A stretch of DNA of 38,699 nt from NCBI GenBank assembly GCA_049305865.1, contig JBAQPP010000013.1, forward strand, positions 1 through 38,699, in the 5' to 3' direction. This document shows positions 17,830 to 25,700 of the stretch, piece after piece. The notes under the pieces were generated by a model. That model searched no databases, was not told where the DNA came from, and saw only the letters and a program-made list of their open reading frames with translations. The position numbers and the translations under genes are program-made. Numbering within the stretch: position 1 is the first letter of the stretch; each line of letters starts with the position of its first letter. The DNA comes from UBA6263 sp049305865. GTDB taxonomy: Bacteria; Patescibacteriota; Gracilibacteria; Absconditabacterales; Absconditicoccaceae.

Positions 17830-17845
17830 TATATTTTTTAATTTG

Positions 17846-17874
17846 AAAAAAGGTTCACGGGGTAACCGCAAACC
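17846..17874 (-). terminator. Intrinsic terminator of the 79-aa gene
   Basis: On the minus strand GGTTTGCGG pairs with CCGTGAACC (GGTT/AACC and CGG/CCG with two mismatched bases) and is followed by TTTTTT. It lies 15 bases past the stop of the gene at 17890. Confidence 0.7.
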
Positions 17875-17889
17875 TTCCTAAGGGTTAAT

Positions 17890-18129
17890 TTACTTTTTGT
17901 GATAATTGTTTTTAGCCTCATCAATCTTTTGTATTAGATCAATGGTTTCTTCGTCAGAAACTATTTCGTCGATCTTATTACTTAGATTGAACTGTCTTTT
18001 AAACGTTAGATCTTTCATCCTTCGCTTAAAAAGATCTTTTTCTTCTGTTGTGAGAGCCATCGCATCAGGATGTCCGATTTGATTGTCGCAGACTTTTTCG
18101 ATTAGAATTATGTCTTCTGGTGTTAGCAT
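17890..18129 (-). CDS. Hypothetical small soluble protein, 79 aa
   Basis: A charged, helical protein beginning MLTPEDIILIEKVCDNQ and ending IDEAKNNYHKK, with one Cys and one glycine (GGA). No family is recognised. It has its own strong promoter (TTGACT-16-TATAAG) and terminator, so it is a well-expressed single-gene unit. It belongs to the group of genes in this window with no TGA codons. Confidence 0.7.
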   Translation of the reverse strand: MLTPEDIILIEKVCDNQIGHPDAMALTTEEKDLFKRRMKDLTFKRQFNLSNKIDEIVSDEETIDLIQKIDEAKNNYHKK

Positions 18130-18154
18130 AATCTTTTTTGTTTTTTATTTTCTT

Positions 18155-18182
18155 CTTATAATTATTTTATAATAAAAGTCAA
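18155..18182 (-). promoter_or_regulatory. Promoter of the 79-aa gene
   Basis: On the minus strand TTGACT (18182-18177) and TATAAG (18160-18155) are 16 bases apart; flanking ACTTGACTTTTA matches the CPBP promoter. Confidence 0.7.
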
Positions 18183-18260
18183 GTCCAGTGTCTTCTATGG
18201 ATTTTATAGTAAATAAGAGTATGTTTAGATTTATATATTTATATTATTAAAATAAAAATT

Positions 18261-18503
18261 ATGATAGATCGAAAGAGTCAAAAATTAACAAACATTTTGT
18301 TATTTATTATTGTATGTTTTTTCGTTTTAGGCGCTTTATGTACTTTATGAAGAGCAGCATTTAATCATGCGGGGTTTGGATGAAGAATGGGAGGATATAT
18401 GATGCAGTGACAATATAAAAATGTATATAAATTTGATGAGGGGAAATGATGTCCTTATGTTGATGAAAAAATAGATGTAGTCACTAATGCTGTAGTAGAA
18501 TAG
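18261..18503 (+). CDS. Small single-span membrane protein, 80 aa
   Basis: A basic N-terminus (MIDRKSQKLTN) is followed by one hydrophobic helix (ILLFIIVCFFVLGALCTLG) and a glycine-rich tail (AGFGGRMGGYMMQGQYKN) ending with a short charged domain. Several glycines are TGA. It ends in TAG, 30 bases before a strong terminator. The function is unknown; the Gly-Met-rich periplasmic tail resembles small membrane proteins often seen near EF-hand or copper-type genes, but this is not diagnostic. Confidence 0.65.
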
Positions 18504-18532
18504 TAAATAAAAATTTATAACTTTGTAAAAAT

Positions 18533-18552
18533 CCGCCTAGGCGGTTTTTTTT
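18533..18552 (+). terminator. Intrinsic terminator
   Basis: CCGCC and GGCGG form a tight stem around TA and are followed by eight T. It ends the 80-aa membrane protein gene. Confidence 0.9.
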
Positions 18553-18637
18553 ATTTATTATTTAATTTTTTTAAAATATTAAAATCTAGAATCAATCTTT
18601 TTAACTTTAATCTTATGTGTTTAGATTGTGAAAATTA

Positions 18638-18672
18638 TAAAAAAAAGATTCCGTGTAAAACACAGAATTCTT
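18638..18672 (-). terminator. Intrinsic terminator of the 55-aa gene
   Basis: On the minus strand AGAATTCTGTGT pairs with ACACGGAATCT (one or two mismatches) around a TTT loop and is followed by a T run. Confidence 0.65.
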
Positions 18673-18680
18673 TGATGGTT

Positions 18681-18848
18681 TTAGAGGTTAAATACCTCTT
18701 TGGGTGTGAGCGGTCTTTTGAGTGCAAGCAGTCGAAATACTGCTGATAATAAGTATATGCCTATTATTACTGAGCAGAATATACTTCCACCTATAATCAA
18801 TATTACTATTGTAAAGATTCCTAACAAAATATTTCCTAGTGTTTCCAT
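18681..18848 (-). CDS. Small membrane protein, 55 aa
   Basis: METLGNILLGIFTIVILIIG begins a protein with two hydrophobic segments (about residues 6-21 and 24-42) followed by a short basic end, LKRPLTPKEVFNL. All five glycines are GGN and no TGA is used. It lies 42 bases downstream of the nuclease gene's stop on the same strand, with its own terminator. The function is unknown. Confidence 0.65.
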   Translation of the reverse strand: METLGNILLGIFTIVILIIGGSIFCSVIIGIYLLSAVFRLLALKRPLTPKEVFNL

Positions 18849-18890
18849 TTTGAATTATTTTTTTTGTTTTTAGTGTGATTATTTATTTTT

Positions 18891-19883
18891 TTATTCGAAA
18901 TTTTTTAGATCTCCACAGATTTTTCTGAATGTACAAGATTCACATTTTTTTGCACTAGTTGTTCTATGAAAGTTTTTTTGTGCAACTGGTATATTCTTGA
19001 TAACATCTCAATCTACGATAAATTGTTTTTGGAAGTTTACATCGTTTATAATCTTTTGTATGATATCATCTATATCTTTTTGTGTGATTTGTCATCAATT
19101 AGATTTTAGGCTGGGTAAGTATACTTCATATCATTTAATATCCATATCATTTATATTCAGTTTTCATTTTTTTAATATCATTTTGAGAGTATAAACTTTG
19201 ATCTGATCTGGTATGGCATCATCGTTCATGTTTTCTTTTCATGATTTCCGATCTATAATAGTGAATCTATCATCTCATAATATTGCTCCAAAATCTGGTG
19301 ATGCTAATATAGAAATATCCATAAGCTCTGGTATACTGTCTATCACTATTCTCATACTTTCATAATCTGGTCTCTTGGGGCTCTCTATATAAACACTTTG
19401 AGATATATCAAAAAATCTTGAAACTTTATCGTGTCGTTCACTAGATATAAATGTATCTAAATTATTTATTACTTTATCTATTGATTCTTGTAATCTAGTG
19501 TCAACATCTATTTTATAATAATGCTCTGTAAGTCCAAATTTTTGGTTTCTATCGTATCATGCTTCATAGTCTCTATTCTTGGATGTTTGGAAATCATTTG
19601 TCATTACTTGTGTAATATCTTCCTTAAGTTTAGTTATATTTTCTTGGGAATCAGATTTTTTCTTCATAAGTTTAAGATAATCTGATAATAGATGATGTGT
19701 TTTCTCTCCTACTCGCATTTCGATACTTTTGAGATTTTTTAGTAATAATCCGTCTAATCGTAACTTTTCATCAATATCCTTTAGAAAATTTGTGTAATAA
19801 TTGAAGTAGTATTTTTTCTGACAATATTCGAGGACTGTTAATCTTGTATTGGATCGTCAAAGATTATTAGCGTGATAAGACAT
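18891..19883 (-). CDS. PD-(D/E)XK (RecB/Cas4-like) nuclease with predicted 4Fe-4S cluster
   Basis: The 330-aa protein starts with LTVLEYCQKKYYFNYY (the first cluster Cys and Q motif of the RecB-like fold). The nuclease core appears as LMDISILASPDFGAILGDD followed by FTIIDRKSGKEN (D...DxK). It ends KCESCTFRKICGDLKNFE, giving a CxxCx5C cluster. One Cys near the N-terminus plus three at the C-terminus is the Cas4/AddB iron-sulfur layout. Such enzymes trim DNA ends in repair or spacer capture; there is no cas gene or CRISPR array in the window, so a repair role is more likely. It is transcribed away from the RNA gene at 20040. Confidence 0.82.
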
Positions 19884-20039
19884 AATATTTTGGGGAGAGG
19901 ATAAATTTGTTATAAGTTTCGAACTGATATTTTGATTAATGATGTGGTGACTATATTTTTTCAGAATAAAAGGTCAATTAAAAAATTTTAAAATATTGTA
20001 AAAAATATTTAATAAATAAAATTATATTATATTGATTTT

Positions 20040-20457
20040 TTTATGAAAATATCTAGATTGAAAATGAATGAGTTGATTTGGCGAAAGGCAATTTGAGTAT
20101 TCATTGTTCCTTTGCAGTTCTACCATGCTTAATGGATAGATTCGTGAAGCTATAGATGGATGCTATGTTCCTTTGTATATTTTTGTTTGTGAACATCTCC
20201 ATGCTTAATGGCTTAATGCCAAACCAATAGCTAAGGTTTATTAAAAGGTGTTTAGTTTGTGAAATTGGAATGTTGGCTTGGAAGCAGCCATTCATCTAAG
20301 GAGTGCGTAACCGCTCACCAATGGAAACTGATAGTTTGATCGACCAATGTCTTTCAATCATCACATCACCGAAGCTTTGGATCCAGCATTTTTGGATGGT
20401 AGCCTACAATTCTTTTGTTTACTGAGAGGTCAGCAGTTTATCGCTGACCTTTTTTTA
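20040..20457 (+). ncRNA. Standalone RNA containing a 23S rRNA domain II segment
   Basis: No protein frame fits, and the 3' part aligns by eye with E. coli 23S rRNA from about 1005 to 1195. AAACC-AATAGCTAA-GGTTT (20221-20239) equals the GACC-x-CAGCTAA-GGTC element. The GTPase-associated centre, E. coli 1051-1108, is matched by 20264-20322 with TGTTGGCTTGGAAGCAGCCA and GTGCGTAACCGCTCACC. CACCGAAGC follows at 20367, then a GGTAG at 20398. The closing stem of the centre is ATTGG/CCAAT where E. coli has GCCAG/CTGGT: five compensatory changes. Helix 42 is shortened, and the position of A1067 is G. The 5' 170 bases form unfamiliar hairpins (two CCATGCTTAATGG copies). It ends in a perfect terminator. 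It may be a functional mimic of the L11/L10-binding site, a fragment of a split rRNA, or a decaying rRNA remnant. Confidence 0.8.
20428..20457 (+). terminator. Terminator of the 23S-like RNA
   Basis: GGTCAGC (20428-20434) and GCTGACC (20443-20449) form a perfect stem followed by eight T. It is one of the strongest terminators in the window. Confidence 0.93.
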
Positions 20458-20464
20458 ATGAAAA

Positions 20465-21457
20465 TTATTTTTCGTAGTGTATGATACTTTCTACATCATA
20501 TCTTGTAAGATTATATTTTTCTCTCATCTGACTACAAAATTCATCATTGATTTGTACTACTGATAATACTTTGTGTACTTTTCATCATAATTGTTCTATG
20601 AGCTTTCAAGCTGTATCCATAGTTCATCATGTAGCCAAAAGATCGTCTATCAGCACAGCTTTTTGCCCTGGTAAAATCGACCCCTTTTGTATTTCCATGA
20701 TATCTGATCAGTATTCTTTTTTATATTCTTGATTGATTGTTTCACCAGGAAGTTTACCTTTTTTTCTTATCATAATAAACGGTATGTGTAATATCTCAGC
20801 AACTAGAGGTCAAAATAAAAATCATCTTGCGTCCAATCATACTATGACATCTACTCAATCACACTTTTGTGCTAATTCAAAACTCAAATATCTCATTGCT
20901 TCTGGGGATGTTAGTAATGGAGAGATATCTTTGAATGATACTGGAGCCCTTGGAAAATCTTGATATTCATTGATATAGTTTTTTAGGTCTAAATTTGGTT
21001 TATAATCATCTATACGATTTGCAAACTTAACGGAGTTTGTGTCTAGTATTTCTTCAAGCGTTTTTTGAACTCATCCATAACTCAGTACATGAGACAAGAA
21101 TATTTCTGTGATGTTTTTGAATTCTTGTTTTGAAATATTGTCTCTAGAATATCTTTTTCTTAGTCATTGTATTGCCTGAGTTCGATTCTTCATCTGTATA
21201 AATAATTGTTCGCTAGATATGTTTTCTTTGTTTGATATATTTTCAATATCTGGAATTATATCTACTCATTTACTAGCTGATAGTATATTTACTACTGTAT
21301 CTGCTGTTTCTTTTGCTAGTTCTTGTAAATTATTATCCATTTTTGCTTCAAGCATTTCTCATAATTCTTGTGTAACTTTGATGATTACATCATCTAGCTC
21401 TACATGAGCCAAAATCTCATTTTTTTTGTACTGATCTAGTGCCTGGGGGAATCTCAT
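20465..21457 (-). CDS. apt: Adenine phosphoribosyltransferase with N-terminal MazG-like domain
   Basis: The C-terminal 175 residues are a full APT: VSFKDISPLLTSPEAM, VIVGLDARGFLFGPLVAEIL, IRKKGKLPGETINQEYKKEYG and the PRPP loop AVLIDDLLATGGTMDTAGKL. APT makes AMP from adenine and PRPP. The first 155 residues are extra. Their start (residues 20-75) shows VTQELGEMLEAK, NLQELAKETADTVVNILSASKGVDI, an ExxE...ExxD arrangement like MazG-type (d)NTP or phosphoribosyl-nucleotide pyrophosphatases. The linker (residues 85-145) is helical and unknown. Total length is 330 aa against about 175 for a plain APT. The frame is continuous with TGA = Gly. Confidence 0.88.
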
Positions 21458-21537
21458 TTTTTGATATGGGTTATATAATAAATGTAGATTATACAATAAG
21501 TAATGCAGAAAAAAAATAATGTGAATTTAAATCTGAA

Positions 21538-21909
21538 TTATAACTTTAGAAGGTATCCCTTGATGACATCTCTTTGTTTGTCGATCTCAGATTTTTGATC
21601 TGTCATCTTTTGGAGGACTTTGATAATTTTTTCTCCAATTTCTAAGCTTCTACGTCCGTTTAAAAGTCTTAGTCTGTCTGAACTGCTGTACTTACATACA
21701 TCACCATCAGTAAATAATACAGTGATACCATTGTTTGTATCGATAACGATACCTTCATAAGTAGTAGATCATCATCAATAGTCCTCAATACTTATTGATA
21801 CACAATCATCTACTCAAATCATTCAGTCGTTTCTCAAATTCATAATATAATGATTAAGAGATAAAACATAAGTACACACGATTGCTTTTGAAACACGAAA
21901 TGTCTTCAT
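21538..21909 (-). CDS. Hypothetical protein, 123 aa
   Basis: The protein starts MKTFRVSKAIVCTYVLSLNH. It then has a beta-rich stretch (VDDCVSISIEDYGGGSTTYEGIVIDTNNG, ITVLFTDGDVCKYSSSDRLRLL), a small Cys-containing SH3-like or KOW-like module, and a C-terminal amphipathic helix (KIIKVLQKMTDQKSEIDKQRD). TGA occurs in GGG and elsewhere. It has a strong promoter and a 5' UTR hairpin. I do not recognise the family. Confidence 0.65.
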
Positions 21910-22230
21910 TTAATTTTTAAGTTTCTTAAGTCATCGGTATAGGTATGTCGTTAAGAATTGTTTGTTCTACTTATAATTCTTTGCCGACTTACCGTATAAT
22001 AAGAAAGTGATGTTGTTTGTCAAGAGAAAGTGTAACAAATACAATAAGTATTAATCGCCGCTTCATCGTTAGTATTATTGCGATTTTATTTTTAACTTTT
22101 AGAAAACAAAAAAATTATTTTAAGTAAAGATTATAAAACAAAGTTTATATTACTTGAAAAAAATAAGGAAATCATTATAGTTGTACTGGTTGTTTTGAAT
22201 CAATAGTCCAAAATAAAAGAAACATAATAT
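21910..22230. other. Intergenic region: promoter, 5' UTR hairpin and plus-strand terminator
   Basis: Apart from the promoter at 21994-22023, the inverted repeat GTCG-AAGAATT / AATTCTT-CGAC (21955-21988) lies in the 5' UTR of the minus-strand gene, close to its start of transcription. On the plus strand AATCGC (22053) and GCGATT (22080) enclose a large loop, followed by TTATTTTT, a possible terminator of an unassigned plus-strand transcript. The rest, upstream of tRNA-His, is AT-rich with no recognised feature. Confidence 0.4.
21994..22023 (-). promoter_or_regulatory. Promoter of the 123-aa gene
   Basis: On the minus strand TTGACA (22023-22018) and TTATAC (21999-21994) are 18 bases apart; the overlapping TATTAT gives a 16-base spacer. 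Confidence 0.65.
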
Positions 22231-22307
22231 GGTGGCTGTAGCTCAGTTGGTAGAGTAGCAGACTGTGACTCTGCGTGTCGCGGGTTCGATCCCCGTCAGC
22301 CACCCCA
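22231..22307 (+). tRNA. tRNA-His (anticodon GUG)
   Basis: The acceptor GTGGCTG pairs with CAGCCAC with the extra G-1:C73 pair specific for histidine. D-arm GCTCAGTTGGTAGAGT, anticodon loop CTGTGAC between GCAGA and TCTGC, T-arm GCGGG-TTCGATC-CCCGT. A 3' CCA is encoded (22305-22307), unlike the minus-strand cluster. Confidence 0.95.
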
Positions 22308-22357
22308 GTAAGGCAATAATTCCTCTAATCAGGGTTTATAATAGATATCAACTGATG

Positions 22358-22411
22358 AATCGTCATTTATTGTAATGTTCAAAAGCAATAAACTGACGAT
22401 TTTTCTTTTTT
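22358..22411 (+). terminator. Terminator downstream of tRNA-His
   Basis: AATCGTCA...TTTATTG (from 22358) pairs with CAATAAA...TGACGATT (to 22401), followed by TTTCTTTTTT. It probably ends the tRNA-His transcript. Confidence 0.75.
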
Positions 22412-22507
22412 GAACATAATTTAATCATACAAAGTTTTTACTAGCATTTTGTATTATTCCAAACAATGCTTGACCCAACCATTTGCATATTGTATATTTA
22501 TTATCTA

Positions 22508-22537
22508 TTGACTTTAGATATATTATAATTATATAAT
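22508..22537 (+). promoter_or_regulatory. Promoter of the Pro-rich peptide / WG-repeat operon
   Basis: TTGACT (22508-22513) and TATAAT (22532-22537) with an 18-base spacer; the first start codon is at 22584. It is the only consensus-like pair in this gap. Confidence 0.7.
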
Positions 22538-22583
22538 CTTATTAAAGTATAGATTAATATTTTTAATTATATATGTATTTTCC

Positions 22584-22742
22584 ATGTATAATAATTTACC
22601 ATCATCTCCAGATCCGCTTGTTGTGCCTATAGAAAAACCTATTACTCCTGAAAAGCCCAAAGAATATCCTAGCGTACCCAATCCCTTTTTGATTCCCAAA
22701 CCCCTTATCAAACCTGGAGTAGAGCCTAGTCCTAAAGCCTAG
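22584..22742 (+). CDS. Small proline-rich protein, 52 aa
   Basis: MYNNLPSSPDPLVVPIEKPI begins a protein with about one quarter proline, ending KPGVEPSPKA and TAG. No hydrophobic segment or cysteine is present; it is likely unstructured. The codons chosen avoid out-of-frame stops poorly, but the composition and its place right after the promoter and 21 bases before the WG-repeat gene support it as a real gene. The function is unknown; proline-rich tails of this kind are common in small uncharacterised proteins. Confidence 0.55.
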   Translation: MYNNLPSSPDPLVVPIEKPITPEKPKEYPSVPNPFLIPKPLIKPGVEPSPKA

Positions 22743-22763
22743 TTTATTGTATATATTTTTATA

Positions 22764-25700
22764 ATGGAAGGAAAAATATATCCAGATAAATCTATTATTG
22801 AAGCACTTTCTTCTGAATCTCCTGTACAGACTCCTTTTTCTCGTATACCGGGATTTGTAAAACAATTTGCTATTACACAAGATAATAAAGAAGAGTTGAT
22901 ATCTATACTTTCATCGTTAGCTCAAAAAGAAATAAAGCATCTTGAATCAAAAATAAGTGATATTCAAAACGAAAAGAGTTTGACTGATCCAGCCTTATAT
23001 AATAAAATCTTGGAAATAGAATGAGGGACAGATGCTCAAGGTAAAAATATTCATTCCAAGCTTATAGGACTCGCAAAAGAAATCATAGCAAGCGAAATGT
23101 GATTGCCTGTCTATAGTATCTTTAAAAACCTAGATGTTAAACTCGGTACTTGAACTATTGATCAGTTGAAATTTGATAATCCGCATACCGATACATCAGA
23201 AAAATTTTCTGAGCAGGAACAATACATTATTCAACAAGAACAACAGGTTAGAACTATTATTAATGCACTTATCATGTGAGCTGGTCATAGAATATTTGAT
23301 AAGCTTCAAACAGATAAAAAATATCCCAAAGCAATCAATAAAATAGATCCTGATTTGTATCAATCGTATTATGATATGGTGTATACTAATCTAAAAAGTA
23401 TGTGGGAAACTCCGCCTAGTAAGGTATGATGAAACCATACGGGATCTATGCAACTTATCAATGAAGATAATGGAGCTAAGATAAAAATACAAGCAGATAT
23501 TTTCCCTGTGATGCTCCATGAAATGGCAAAATGAGTGGTTGAATATCTAGCATACACAAGATATAATAATCTAAATTCTGAAATGATATCGTCTATTTTG
23601 TCTGTAGATTCACGTGAATCAGAGCATTGGATGATGCTTTTGGGACCACAGATATATAAACAATTATTTTTCTTGATCAAAGAAGCTATTGCTCAATATA
23701 ATGAAGAAAATTGAATATTAGACGACAAGCAAGAATCTGATTATATTTTGCCTGTGATTTCTCATATTATCCAATTAGCTGCTGATCAGTTTTTGTCTTT
23801 TATGGAAACTATTCTTAGACAAGATCAGGATGGTCAGCAATCAATTGAATCAATAAAAAAAATTATAGATGCTATACATAGCCAGTATGAGTGATATCTT
23901 GCTAGTAACAATACTCCAAAGATGAAACTTACTATAAAAGAAATCATGGAACAATTGACTCGTGAATTTAGCTTATGAAAAAAAGAACAACAATATATCA
24001 AGAGTGCCTTACCAGACGTACAAGATAGACTAGAATTCAATTGATATTCTATGTCGGATAAAAAACTTGCAAAAAAAATTACTGAACATTATTTGGAAAA
24101 TAGAAAAAAATTTCAATTATCAGATATGGTTGATCAGTCTTGGTTAACTGAAGTTTGAGATGCTCTCCAGGGATTCAAAAAAAGTAGGATAGAACAAGCT
24201 GCATTTGGTCTTGTCCATGAACAACAAAAAAAATTTCCTAAATGGACAAAAAATCATGCAGGTGAAAGTATAAATATTCATCCTAGATTCCCTCTATCTA
24301 CTTTGGAAGAAGCAAAAAAAAATATCAATCCCAAAGTGCTTGAAGATATAGATAATCAAGTGAAAGAGCTTATCCAAGGATGAAGTATCACTGATTGGTT
24401 AAAAGATCATGATGATATGAGTACACTCAATGCTAATCTTACTGAGAGGTTTATCACTTTAGATAGTGTTACTCCTGAGTGCGTAATGCAGCGAGAAGGG
24501 AATCGATGACTTTATGAGCTAACCACACTTGAACAACTCAAAAGAGAATCTGGATCTATGTGATCTCACTGTGTGGCAGATTTTATTGATTCTATAAAAC
24601 ATTGAAGTTTAAGAGTATTCTCACTTCGTCTTGGGACTAAATCTCGTTGGACAATATGATATGAACCTTGAACTCAAACTATCAACCAAGTAAAAGGATA
24701 TACCAATCAAATAAAAAATTCTGTACTTAAATTGGATGATCCAGATTATCAACAGGTAATAGATGCACTTGTCTATCTTAGTCAATATATGAATGTAAAA
24801 AAAATCAATGATATATCTGTGCTGTATGAAAAATGATTTTTGTTGACAAATAAATGACTTATGAATCCAGATGAATTTGTAGAAAAAGTTAGAGAAAACG
24901 GTATCTATGAGATTACGCTCTTACAAGAAAACAAAACTATGAATCTAAAAGATGTCGATATCCTTGAAAAATTGAATTTAAATAATGTAAAAAATATTAG
25001 ATATCAAATAGGATGAGCGGTTATTATGTATTCTATAGATGATCAAAATTTAAGTATCACTAGAGATCATTATGGACTTTTTGATGAACAAAAAATAGCA
25101 AAAACTATAGCAGTATTATTTTGATTAAAAAAACATCCTTTTTTTGTAAAGTATGATGGATACCCGGTCTTCTTAACGGATTGAATCAAAAAAGATGATA
25201 ACTATGCGACAGTGACAAGAGATTGAAAATATTGAGTTATAAAAAAAGAAGCTGATTGATACAAAGAAATCATCGCTTGTATCTATGAGATTGCTCCTTG
25301 GTTTACTGAAATGTGACAGGCAATTATAAAAAAAAATTGAAAGTTTTGAGTCTTGAGAGAAGATGGAAATGATAATCGAGTAATTACAATACCATGTGAG
25401 TATGATGAAGTGCCAAAGTTTTCAGTACCATGACTGATGGAAAATGAAGCAGTAGCAAGAAAAGATAAAAGGTACTGACTTATAAGAGAAGATGAAAATA
25501 AAATGTGGATAGAAACACTCCCTTGTATCTATGATAGGATGGTAGCGTTTTGAGCTAATGGATTGGATCATGATGAATCTCGAGTAAGATATGATGATAC
25601 TCTTCCTTTTGGTGATACTGGAACATATTGAGTGATCAAAAGATCTGGTAATTGATTTGAAGAAATATTGGAATGTAAGTATGATGATCTACCAAATTTT

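Noticed and set aside
20101..20295. 64-aa minus-strand frame over the 23S-like RNA
   Set aside because: It overlaps conserved rRNA elements on the other strand and has no protein features.
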